Assembly: GCA_964458555.1 (NCBI GenBank)
Contig: CAYWJH010000060.1
Location: 1-19,344 of the forward strand
Direction of reading: 5' to 3'
Length of the DNA: 19,344 bases
Source of the DNA: SLST01 sp964458555
GTDB lineage: Bacteria > Spirochaetota > Spirochaetia > DSM-27196 > SLST01
The notes beneath the pieces were generated by a model. It worked only from the letters and a program-made list of their open reading frames with translations. It had not been told where the DNA came from and ran no database searches. This document shows positions 1-7,277 of the stretch, in pieces (position 1 is the stretch's first letter; each line of letters starts with the position of its first letter). The translations under genes and the position numbers were made by a program.

Positions 1-926
1 CTAGAGCGGCGGCGTGGCGACCGGGCAGGCATCGCCGGCCCGGCGGGGTAGGCGCCCCGGACCTCGTCGACGCTCGCGTACCCGTGCTCGTCGAGCCAGG
101 CGTCGATCTCGCGCGCGATGCGGCCGTAGACGCCGTGCCCCTCTTCGATCGCGACGGTGCACACGCCCACCGCGCTCGCGCCGGCCATGAGAAACTGCAC
201 CGCGTCGCGGCCGCAGGCGATGCCGCCCACACCGACGACCGGCTTCTCCTGCGTTCGCGCGAGCTCGGCGACGATGCGAAGCGCGATGGGGCGGATCGGC
301 GGCCCGGAGAGCCACCCGGTGCCGTCGGGGCTGCCGAGCGGCGGCGCGGGATTCGCGGGATCGAAGTCGAGCACCGGCCCGTACGAGTTGATCGCGACGA
401 AGGCGTCCACGTACGGCGCGACCGCGGAGGCGAGGGCGGGGATGTCGGGGAAGCCCGGCGAGATCTTCATCCAGACCGGAACGGATACCGTCTCGCGTAG
501 GCTTCGCGCCACTTCGACGAGCGGTGCCGTCTCGCTTCCGGTGTAATGGGTCGAGAACTCGAAGGCGTGCGGTGCGACCTCGGACTCGATGAGCCGTCCG
601 AGCGTCGCGACCTCGTCGGGGTGGTAGCCGATCGATACGACGAGCGGCGCGCCGGTCGCCTTCGCCTCCGCGAGGTGGGCGAGGTAGTCGTCCACCGGGA
701 TCTCGGACCACGTTTCCGCGTTCACCATGCCGCGGTTCGTCGTACGTCGGATGGTCGGGCGCGCGTCGGTCGCGGCGGTCGTGCTGACGGTCTTGGAGAC
801 GATGCCCGCGGCGCCTCCGCCGACCGCCGCGGCCATCATGGCGCCAGTCCGGACGTTCGGGCCGGCGGCGGGCAGGACTGGGTGGGCGAGCTCGATGCGG
901 GTGACGCGCGTGGCGAGGTCAGCCAT
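1..926 (-). CDS. DHOD/dihydropyrimidine dehydrogenase-like flavoprotein, 3' end outside window
   Basis: About 308 codons are visible and no stop is reached in this frame before the window edge. The protein has the FMN-barrel features of the dihydroorotate/dihydropyrimidine dehydrogenase family: an N-terminal HPVLPAAGP segment, GIVSKTV with the conserved Lys, NRGMVN, the KISPG loop (about residue 155), NSYGP, and the C-terminal phosphate-binding GVGGI and MAGASAVGVCT segments. Where the family normally has the N-x-S-C-P loop with the catalytic Cys, this protein reads FEFSTHYTG, with no Cys nearby. The start ATG overlaps the stop of the upstream amidohydrolase by 8 bases (ATGGCTGA), so translation is probably coupled. 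It is the last visible gene of the hydroxylase operon. A role in reducing or oxidising a pyrimidine- or purine-like ring is inferred; the substrate is unknown. It is much shorter than YgfK or eukaryotic DPD, though a C-terminal extension beyond the window cannot be excluded. Confidence 0.85.
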   Translation of the reverse strand, partial: MADLATRVTRIELAHPVLPAAGPNVRTGAMMAAAVGGGAAGIVSKTVSTTAATDARPTIRRTTNRGMVNAETWSEIPVDDYLAHLAEAKATGAPLVVSIGYHPDEVATLGRLIESEVAPHAFEFSTHYTGSETAPLVEVARSLRETVSVPVWMKISPGFPDIPALASAVAPYVDAFVAINSYGPVLDFDPANPAPPLGSPDGTGWLSGPPIRPIALRIVAELARTQEKPVVGVGGIACGRDAVQFLMAGASAVGVCTVAIEEGHGVYGRIAREIDAWLDEHGYASVDEVRGAYPAGPAMPARSPRRRS

Positions 927-2211
927 AGAACCTCGCGTGCAGCTTGCGCGCGACGCGCTGCGCGTGCGCGCGGATGCGTTCCTCATCGAGCGTCGTAAAC
1001 TCGCCGTCGCGGTAGAGCACCGTGCCGTCGACGATCGTCGCCCAGGCGACCGCCCGGCGCGCACCGTAGACGAGGTGCGCGAGGAGTGTGCTCTCGTCGA
1101 TGGGGGTGACGGGCCGGTAGTCGAGCACCGCGACGTCGGCGCGCGCGCCGACCTCGAGCGTACCCGTGCAGGGAAAGAACCGCCGGCGCACGGCGGTGCT
1201 GCGGCCGAAGAACGCGTCGGCGAGCGGGTCGGCCGGTTCGTCGAGCGTACGCAGGAGCAGGTACTGCGCGCGGAGCGTCTCGACCATGTCGGCGGTCATG
1301 CCGTCGGTTCCCAGCACGTAGCCGCCGACGACAGCGGGGGCGAGGTGGCCGACCCCGTTATTCGCGTTGGACTGCGGTGCGGTGACGACCACCGGCTCGA
1401 CCTCGCGCAGCAGCGCCGCGTCGCGGCCCGAGAGGTGGATCGCGTGGACGAGGATCGAGTACGCGTCGAGCAGGTGGTGCGCGTGGAGCCGGTCGATCGG
1501 CCCTTCGAACCCGTCGCAGACGCTGCGCGCGAGGTCCTCGGGCCCCTCGCCCACGTGGACGTGGACGGGCATCGCCTTCGGGCGGGAATCCGCGATCTCT
1601 GCGAGCGAGACGTCGCCGAGCGTGAGGTTCGCGTGCAATCCCATCGTACCCTCGACGAACGCGTCGTGCCGATGCGCCTCGAAGAACTCGATGTTCTCCT
1701 CGATCTGGTCGCAGACCGCGCGTCGCCCGGTACGCTCGGATATCTCGAAGCAGAGTGTCGCGCGCAGCCCCGCCTCGCCTACGGCGCCGGCGATGACCTC
1801 GAGGCTGCCGCCAACGCAGTTCATCGACGCGTGGTGGTCGAAGAGCGTCGTCGTCCCGCTTCGGATGTGGTCCATCAGCCCGACTATCGCCGAGTAGTAG
1901 ACGCTCTCTTCGTCGTGCGCCGCGTCGAGCGGCCACCAAAGGTTTTCGAGGACGTCGCGGAAGCTCGTCGTCGGGCCGAGCGGACGCAGCCCGGCCGCGA
2001 GCGCCGAGTAGAGGTGCGTGTGCGCGTTCAGGAGCCCCGGCAGGATGAGCCGGCCGTCCACGTCGATGAACGTCGCCTCGTGGTGCGAACGAATCGGCTC
2101 GAGCGCTCCCACCGCGGCGACCGACCCGTCGTCGACGAGGATGGCGCCATCGGCGTAGAGCGTGCGTCCGTCGAAGAGCGGCCCGCCGCCGAGCACGTAG
2201 CGACGCGTCAT
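919..2211 (-). CDS. ssnA: SsnA-type putative aminohydrolase (amidohydrolase superfamily)
   Basis: 430 residues, a usual length for the family. It is a metal-dependent hydrolase of the chlorohydrolase/deaminase group that includes SsnA. Visible motifs are NAHTHLYSA with the HxH metal pair (H64, H66), the SsnA-like LENLWWPLD segment (about 88-95), HVHVGEG (H217 and H219), HAIH (H256), and GTDGMTADM with the metal Asp D303. It probably removes an amino group from, or opens, a heterocycle such as an aminopurine; the exact substrate of SsnA proteins is not established. The start ATG overlaps the upstream cyclic amidohydrolase stop as ATGA, with GGAGG just ahead of it, and its own stop overlaps the downstream flavoprotein start. 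SsnA genes are known to cluster with molybdenum hydroxylases, often selenium-dependent ones, which matches this context. A guanine deaminase-like activity is the main alternative. Confidence 0.88.
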   Translation of the reverse strand: MTRRYVLGGGPLFDGRTLYADGAILVDDGSVAAVGALEPIRSHHEATFIDVDGRLILPGLLNAHTHLYSALAAGLRPLGPTTSFRDVLENLWWPLDAAHDEESVYYSAIVGLMDHIRSGTTTLFDHHASMNCVGGSLEVIAGAVGEAGLRATLCFEISERTGRRAVCDQIEENIEFFEAHRHDAFVEGTMGLHANLTLGDVSLAEIADSRPKAMPVHVHVGEGPEDLARSVCDGFEGPIDRLHAHHLLDAYSILVHAIHLSGRDAALLREVEPVVVTAPQSNANNGVGHLAPAVVGGYVLGTDGMTADMVETLRAQYLLLRTLDEPADPLADAFFGRSTAVRRRFFPCTGTLEVGARADVAVLDYRPVTPIDESTLLAHLVYGARRAVAWATIVDGTVLYRDGEFTTLDEERIRAHAQRVARKLHARFYG

Positions 2212-3569
2212 GGACTCCTCCGTACGAGCCGGCCGTAGCCGCCGTCGACGAGGATTCCGCGCGCGGCGTCGTAGACGACCGTGCCGCGCACGAGCGTCTT
2301 CTCCACGTGGCCGTGCAGGCGCATGCCCTCGAAGGGGGTCACGTGGCCCTTCGAGAGGAACGCCTCACCACGAACCGTCCAGTCGTCGTTTTCGCGAACG
2401 ATGACGCAATCGGCGTCCATGCCCGGTGCGAGCGCACCCTTGCGGTCGGCGATCCCGTAGCGGCGGGCGGCGTTTCGCGCGGTGAGCGCGGTGAGCTCGC
2501 CTAAGCGAAGGCGTCCGCTGTGGTAGCCCTCGCTGTAGAGGTAGGGAAAGAGCGTGCCGCTTCCGGGGACACCCGCGTAGTCGGTCCAGATCGAGCCGGT
2601 GCGCTTCTGCTCGGTCGGCGCCGGCGCGTGATCCGAGGCGACGAAGCTCAGGCTCCCGTCTCCAAGCGCCTGCCACAGGAGCTCGGCGTTCGGTTTTGGC
2701 TTGACCGGCGGGGCGACCTTGAGCGGGCTTCCCAGGCGCTCGAAGTCGTCGAGCGAGAAGGCGAGGTAGTGGGGCGCCGTCTCGCCGGTCACTCCCGGCG
2801 TCGCGGCGATCACCGCGGCCGCGCGCCCGGTGGACACGTGGACGACGTGCAGGTCGCCACCGGCGCGCTCGGCGAGCTCGCACGCCGCGAGTACCGCGAG
2901 GGTCTCCGCCTCTTCGGGGCGCGATTCGTACCACGCGTGCGGGCCATCCGGGAGCGACCGGGCGGCTGCCGTCGCGGCCGTCACGAAGTCGAAGTCCTCG
3001 GCGTGCAGGAGGGTGGGCCGCCCGACAGCCGCTGTCATGCGCAGCACGTCGAGGAACCGTCGGTGGTCGACGCGCGCGAAGGTGTCCATGCCCGACACGA
3101 AGTACGATTTGAACCCGAGGACGTCCGGCGCGAGCTCCGCGATCCGGGCCTCCGGGTCGTCGTCGAGGACCTGCGCGGAGACGCCTCCGTAGAGCCCGTA
3201 GTCGATCACGGCCTGGTCTTCGATCGCCTCGAGCTTCGCGAGCAGATTCGCGCGGCTCGTGACCGGCGGGAGGGAGGTGCAGGGCATATCGATCACCGTC
3301 GTCACGCCGCCGGATGCCGCCGCGGCGCTGCCGTGCGCGAAATCCTCGCGCTCGGTGTAGCCGGGGTCGTCGAAGTGGACGTGCGGGTCGATCGCGCCGG
3401 GCAGCACGAGGCACCCGCGCGCGTCGACGACTTCCTCGCCATCGTCGCGGCGAACCGCGGGACGGCTCGCGTGCTCGACGCCCACGATCCGGCCGTCGCG
3501 GACGTGCAGGTCGGCCCGTGCCGGTTCGTGCTCGTCGGGGAGTGCGAGGAGGCCGCCGGCGATGATCAT
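2208..3569 (-). CDS. Cyclic amidohydrolase (allantoinase/dihydropyrimidinase/dihydroorotase family)
   Basis: 453 residues, a normal allantoinase or dihydropyrimidinase length. It opens a cyclic amide ring such as allantoin, a hydantoin or a dihydropyrimidine, in the cytoplasm. The binuclear metal site is complete: HVH (H63, H65) in DPHVHFDDPG, the carboxylated Lys K154 in GFKSY, H189 in LLHAED, H244 in HVVHVST, and D313 in ASDHAP. The wording around the first motif (DFAHGSAAAASGGVTTV, then a CTSLPP segment) resembles allantoinase more than dihydroorotase. The start is ATG at 3569, which overlaps the TGA of the molybdopterin subunit as ATGA, with GGAGGG upstream. The open frame continues upstream on the minus strand, but that part is only the shadow of the molybdopterin subunit. 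Which cyclic amide is the substrate cannot be read from the sequence. Confidence 0.88.
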   Translation of the reverse strand: MIIAGGLLALPDEHEPARADLHVRDGRIVGVEHASRPAVRRDDGEEVVDARGCLVLPGAIDPHVHFDDPGYTEREDFAHGSAAAASGGVTTVIDMPCTSLPPVTSRANLLAKLEAIEDQAVIDYGLYGGVSAQVLDDDPEARIAELAPDVLGFKSYFVSGMDTFARVDHRRFLDVLRMTAAVGRPTLLHAEDFDFVTAATAAARSLPDGPHAWYESRPEEAETLAVLAACELAERAGGDLHVVHVSTGRAAAVIAATPGVTGETAPHYLAFSLDDFERLGSPLKVAPPVKPKPNAELLWQALGDGSLSFVASDHAPAPTEQKRTGSIWTDYAGVPGSGTLFPYLYSEGYHSGRLRLGELTALTARNAARRYGIADRKGALAPGMDADCVIVRENDDWTVRGEAFLSKGHVTPFEGMRLHGHVEKTLVRGTVVYDAARGILVDGGYGRLVRRSP

Positions 3570-5887
3570 GAGACCGGTCCCTCCTCGAGCGCGCGGTAGA
3601 CCCGCTCGCTCGTCATGGGCAAGTCGCGCAGGCGTACGCCCACCGCGTCGTAGATCGCGTTCGCGATCGCCGGGGCCGGACCGTTGATGCCGATCTCGCC
3701 CACCGACTTGGCGCCGAAGGGACCGGTGGGTTCGTCCGAAGGAACCAGGATGGTCGTCATGCGCGGCGTGTCGGCTGCCGTGAGCAGGCCGTAGCGCCCG
3801 AAGCTGCCGTTCGTCAGCCGGCCGCGCGCGTTGTAGAGGTACTCCTCGGTGAGCGCGTAGCTGATCCCGTTCGCGACCGCCCCCTCGATCTGTCCTTCTG
3901 CGAGCTTCGGGTTGATGGCCTGCCCGCAGTCGACCGCGCTCACGAAGTGAACGACCTCCACGTCGCCCGTCTCGCGGTCGACCGCGACCTCTGCGAACTG
4001 GGCGATGAACGGCGGAGGCGAGACCGGGGAGGTGTGAGAGGCCGATGTCTGCAGCTGTCTCTGGTCGGCGCCGTAGAGCGAACGGTAGCCGATCTCCTCG
4101 AAGGTCGCCGTCCCGCCGGACGACGAGCGGAAGCCGCTTTCCTCGTGGAGGAGATCCTCCGGTGAGCAGTCGAGCATGGCCGCGGCGACGCCGCGCATCT
4201 CGTCGACCATCGCGTCGGCGCACTTTCTCACCGCGGTGCCCGAGACGTAGGTCGTGGACGATGCGTAGGCGCCCACGTCGAAGGGCGTGAGATCGGTGTC
4301 GGAGGAGAGGATCTCGATCCGCTCGGCGGGGATGCGCAGCGCCTCCGCGGCGATCTGGACGAGGATCGTATCCGAGCCGGTGCCCAGGTCGGTCGCGCCT
4401 ACGGCGAGGTTGAACGACCCGTCCTCGTTCAGCTTCATCGTCGCGCCGCCCATGTCGATCATCGGGATCCCCGAGCCCTGCATGCAGATCGCCATGCCTA
4501 CGCCGTGCACGCGATCGCCGGTCGTCTGCCGGGCACCGCGTTTTTCGCGCCAGCCGATCGCCTCCGCGCCGCGCTCGATGCACGCGCCGAGGCTGCAGCT
4601 CTCGATGACCTGGTCGACGCCCTCCTTGCCCTCGCCGAGCGCGCGGAAGACCGGCGAGGTTTCGCCCTCGCGGATGTGCCACGCGGCGCAGTAGTCGAGC
4701 GTGTCGACGCCGAGTCGACGCGCGACGATGTCGATCTGCTGATTGAGCGCGAAGTAGCCCTGCGTCGCGCCGTAGCCGCGGTACGCGCCGCCCACCGGGA
4801 GCGTCGTGTAGACCGATCGTCCGGTGAAGGCGATGTTCGTAACCTTGTTGAACAGCGGCAGCACCTTCGCGCCGGCGTTCGAGAGCACGGTCAGCGCGTG
4901 CGAGCCGTACGCGCCGGTGTCCATGAGCGCGTCCATCTCGAGCGCGGTGATCTCTCCGTTTTCCTTGACGCCGGTCCGCAGGACGATCCGCATGGGGTGG
5001 CGGGTCCGGGTGGAGGCGAAGGTCTCTTCGCGCGAGAGCTCGCAGAAGGTAGCCCGGCCGGTTCGAAGCGTCACGAGCGCCGCGTACGGCTCGAGCAATA
5101 CCTCCTGCTTCGCGCCGAACCCACCGCCGAGCCGCGGCTTGATCACGCGGACGCGGTGGATTGGAATGTCGAGCACGCGGCTCACGATGCGCCGCGCGTG
5201 GAAGGGCACCTGCGTGGCGGAGACGATCGTCAGCCGCTCTCGCGCGTCGAGCGTGCACGCGACGACGTGCGGCTCGAGTGCCGCGTGCGCCGCCTGCTGC
5301 GTGGTGTAGCGCTCCTCGACCACGAAATCGGCCTCTCGCATTCCCTCGCTCGTGTCGCCCACGGAGATGTCGACGCCTGCCGCGACGTTTCGCTCCGGCT
5401 CGTACATCGCGGGTATGACGGCGTGCTCGTCCTCGTCGTGGAGGCGGGGCGCATCGGCGTCCATCGCGGTCTCCGGGTCGAAGAGCGGCGGCAGCGGGTC
5501 GAGCTCGACGCGGATCTTTGCGAGCGCCTCGTCGGCGATCCGGCCCGATTCCGCGGCGACGAGGCAGATGCGGTCGCCGACGAACCGCACCCGGTGGTCG
5601 AAGAGCCGGTAGTCGTACGGCGAGGGTTCGGGGAACCCCTGGCCAGCGGTCGTGTAGAGCGTGTCCGGGCAGTTGCCGTGGTGGTAGATGCCCGCCACGC
5701 CCGGTAGCGATTCCGCCTGCGAGGTGTCGATCGAGCGGATCTCGGCGTGGGGCTCGTTCGACACGAGGAATCTGAGGACGAGTGCGTGCTCGAGCGGCAC
5801 GTCCGCGGTGAACGGTTCGGTTCCGCGGGAGAGGCCGAGCGCGTCGATCTTGCGCAGCGAACGCCCGACGACCGTGCGATCAGCCAT
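3566..5887 (-). CDS. xdhA: Xanthine dehydrogenase-type molybdopterin-binding subunit
   Basis: 773 residues, the usual size of a separate XdhA or YagR-type large subunit. It binds the molybdenum cofactor and hydroxylates a heteroaromatic substrate, passing electrons to the 2Fe-2S and FAD subunits. Visible are the N-terminal a/b hammerhead domain (about 20-130), then the Mo-cofactor domain with GGGFGAK (254-260), GGAYRGYG with an Arg in the usual substrate region, GVGMAICMQGSG, GVGAYASSTTY, and near the C-terminus PFGAKSVGEIG with the catalytic Glu at about 731. The absence of the AYRCSFR loop argues against a CO dehydrogenase. The start overlaps the stop of the 2Fe-2S subunit gene by 8 bases (ATGGCTGA). 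The neighbouring cyclic amidohydrolase and SsnA homologue point to a purine or related N-heterocycle; nicotinate or hypoxanthine remain possible. Whether the Mo carries sulfur or selenium cannot be told. Confidence 0.92.
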   Translation of the reverse strand: MADRTVVGRSLRKIDALGLSRGTEPFTADVPLEHALVLRFLVSNEPHAEIRSIDTSQAESLPGVAGIYHHGNCPDTLYTTAGQGFPEPSPYDYRLFDHRVRFVGDRICLVAAESGRIADEALAKIRVELDPLPPLFDPETAMDADAPRLHDEDEHAVIPAMYEPERNVAAGVDISVGDTSEGMREADFVVEERYTTQQAAHAALEPHVVACTLDARERLTIVSATQVPFHARRIVSRVLDIPIHRVRVIKPRLGGGFGAKQEVLLEPYAALVTLRTGRATFCELSREETFASTRTRHPMRIVLRTGVKENGEITALEMDALMDTGAYGSHALTVLSNAGAKVLPLFNKVTNIAFTGRSVYTTLPVGGAYRGYGATQGYFALNQQIDIVARRLGVDTLDYCAAWHIREGETSPVFRALGEGKEGVDQVIESCSLGACIERGAEAIGWREKRGARQTTGDRVHGVGMAICMQGSGIPMIDMGGATMKLNEDGSFNLAVGATDLGTGSDTILVQIAAEALRIPAERIEILSSDTDLTPFDVGAYASSTTYVSGTAVRKCADAMVDEMRGVAAAMLDCSPEDLLHEESGFRSSSGGTATFEEIGYRSLYGADQRQLQTSASHTSPVSPPPFIAQFAEVAVDRETGDVEVVHFVSAVDCGQAINPKLAEGQIEGAVANGISYALTEEYLYNARGRLTNGSFGRYGLLTAADTPRMTTILVPSDEPTGPFGAKSVGEIGINGPAPAIANAIYDAVGVRLRDLPMTSERVYRALEEGPVS

Positions 5888-6362
5888 GGTCGGCCATCCT
5901 CTTGCAGGCGAGTCTTACCGCGTCGATCGTCTTTACGTAGCCGGTGCAGCGGCAGAGATTGCCGGAGAGCGCGTCGCGGATCTCCTCTTCGCTGGGGTTG
6001 GGGTTAGCCCGCAGCAGCCACCACGTCGCCATGACCATCCCGGGGGTGCAGTAGCCGCACTGCACGGCACCCGATTCCGCGAAGCCCTCGTGGATGTGCG
6101 CCGCGTGCTCGTCCCCCGCGAGACCCACGCTCGTGGTAACACGCCGACCGAGCGCGGTCGCGGCGAACACCTGGCACGAGTTCACGAGGACGTCGTCGAG
6201 CAGGACCAGGCACGCGCCGCACTCTCCGCGATCGCACCCGCGCTTGACCTCGGTGTGGCCATTCGTGCGGAGCACGTCGAGCAACGTGTCGGCCGGGTCG
6301 ATCCCGACGGCCAGATCGCGGTCGTTGACCGTGATGGTGCCCGTGATGCGCGGGTCGCTCAT
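5880..6362 (-). CDS. xdhC: Xanthine dehydrogenase-type 2Fe-2S subunit
   Basis: 160 residues, the standard length of the small iron-sulfur subunit (XdhC/CoxS class). All eight cluster cysteines are present: C43, C48, C51 and C63 form the plant-ferredoxin-type cluster (CDRGECGAC then NSC), and C102, C105, C137 and C139 form the second (QCGYCTPG and NLCRCTGY). It moves electrons from the molybdenum site to FAD. The start ATG overlaps the stop of the FAD subunit gene as ATGA, and its stop overlaps the start of the molybdopterin subunit, so the three subunits should be made in a coupled way. The gene symbol follows E. coli XdhABC naming and stands for the subunit type only. Confidence 0.94.
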   Translation of the reverse strand: MSDPRITGTITVNDRDLAVGIDPADTLLDVLRTNGHTEVKRGCDRGECGACLVLLDDVLVNSCQVFAATALGRRVTTSVGLAGDEHAAHIHEGFAESGAVQCGYCTPGMVMATWWLLRANPNPSEEEIRDALSGNLCRCTGYVKTIDAVRLACKRMADHG

Positions 6363-7177
6363 GGGCCGGCCTCCTCGGGGTCGGACGACGCAATCGCGGC
6401 GATCCCCCGGCGGATCTGGATCGTCGCGAGTCGGGTGAGATAGTCGCCGCTATAGCCCTGCCGGCCGGGGATGCGCACCCCCAGATCGTCTGCGGAGAGC
6501 TCGCGAGGAATCCCGGATCCGACGAACCGCTCCTCCAGCTCCGACAGGCGTGTGTACCGTCCGGTGCTGCCGGTTACGACGACGCGCAGCTCGGTGAGCG
6601 CGGCGCGCTCGCACCGCCCTACGACGACGACCGAGAAGAGCGGGTAGGTGAAACGGGCACGCGTGAAGGCGAACCACGAGCTCCGCAGTCCGGGGGTGAG
6701 CGGGATGTCGACATCGACGATCGCGGTGCCCCGTCGGAGCTCGCGGCGTTCGAGGTACTCGTCGAGTCCGACGGTCGCCTCGTGCGCGCCGACGAGCGCG
6801 AGCCGTGTGCCGGCCGCGAGCAGCGGTCCGACGACGCTGCTCCACGGCGGGAAGAGCGCGACGCTGCCGCCGAGCGTGATGCGGTTCCGCAGCGCCGGGG
6901 CGGCCATCCGCGAGAGCGGGTGCACGACGATGTGATCCGGCTGCGCGCGTTCGACCTCGCGGACGACCGTCGCGATCGACGCCGCTCCCCCGACCCGGAT
7001 CGACGTCCCGTTCGCACGCGCGCCGTCGATGCCGAGCCGCGAGAGATCGGCGATCTTCCCGCGTGCGGGAGGGTTGCGCATGAGGCCGGTCCCGCCGCCG
7101 TGAAGCCGCGCGCCGTCGCTGAGGGCGGCGCGCAGCTCGTCGAGGGATTCCGGCTGGACCCACGTGATCGTACTCAT
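6359..7177 (-). CDS. xdhB: Xanthine dehydrogenase-type FAD-binding subunit
   Basis: 272 residues from the chosen ATG, in the range for CoxM/XdhB proteins. It holds the FAD that delivers electrons to NAD or another acceptor. The two FAD pyrophosphate-binding segments are visible: GGGTGLM (27-33) and NRITLGGSV (about 98-106); the usual N-R-N-A-T-I-G-G wording is varied here. The C-terminal CoxM-type domain covers about 165-260. The N-terminus MSTITWVQP matches the family start. An in-frame ATG five codons upstream (7192) was rejected because it lies on the predicted -10 hexamer. No good Shine-Dalgarno sequence precedes the ATG, and the promoter predicted at 7191-7219 leaves only about 6-7 bases of leader. 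It is the first gene of the operon and overlaps the 2Fe-2S gene as ATGA. Confidence 0.88.
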   Translation of the reverse strand: MSTITWVQPESLDELRAALSDGARLHGGGTGLMRNPPARGKIADLSRLGIDGARANGTSIRVGGAASIATVVREVERAQPDHIVVHPLSRMAAPALRNRITLGGSVALFPPWSSVVGPLLAAGTRLALVGAHEATVGLDEYLERRELRRGTAIVDVDIPLTPGLRSSWFAFTRARFTYPLFSVVVVGRCERAALTELRVVVTGSTGRYTRLSELEERFVGSGIPRELSADDLGVRIPGRQGYSGDYLTRLATIQIRRGIAAIASSDPEEAGP

Positions 7178-7190
7178 GGCCCTGAGAACC

Positions 7191-7219
7191 ATTGTCAGCC
7201 CGGTTCTGCGAGCCGTCAA
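7191..7219 (-). promoter_or_regulatory. Candidate sigma70-type promoter of the hydroxylase operon
   Basis: On the minus strand TTGACG (7219-7214) is followed after 17 bases by GACAAT (7196-7191), five and four matches to the two consensus hexamers. The ATG of the FAD subunit follows 13 bases after the -10, so the mRNA would start only about 6-7 bases before it. It sits in the 100-base space between the GH20 gene and the operon, which suggests that the two are separate transcription units. Confidence 0.45.
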
Positions 7220-7277
7220 GCCGATACTTTCGGGGCGTGGCGCGGGGGCGAGGCGGACCGCGGGCCGGTGCGCGCTG

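Noticed and set aside
727..2238. A 503-residue plus-strand open frame
   Set aside because: It is the shadow of the SsnA and flavoprotein genes; no family motif, and Arg/Val/Asp-rich composition typical of antisense frames in GC-rich DNA.
3570..5258. A minus-strand open frame continuing upstream of the cyclic amidohydrolase, as if it were a 1016-residue fusion
   Set aside because: This part is an Arg-rich shadow of the molybdopterin subunit in another frame; the true start is ATG 3569 in the ATGA overlap.
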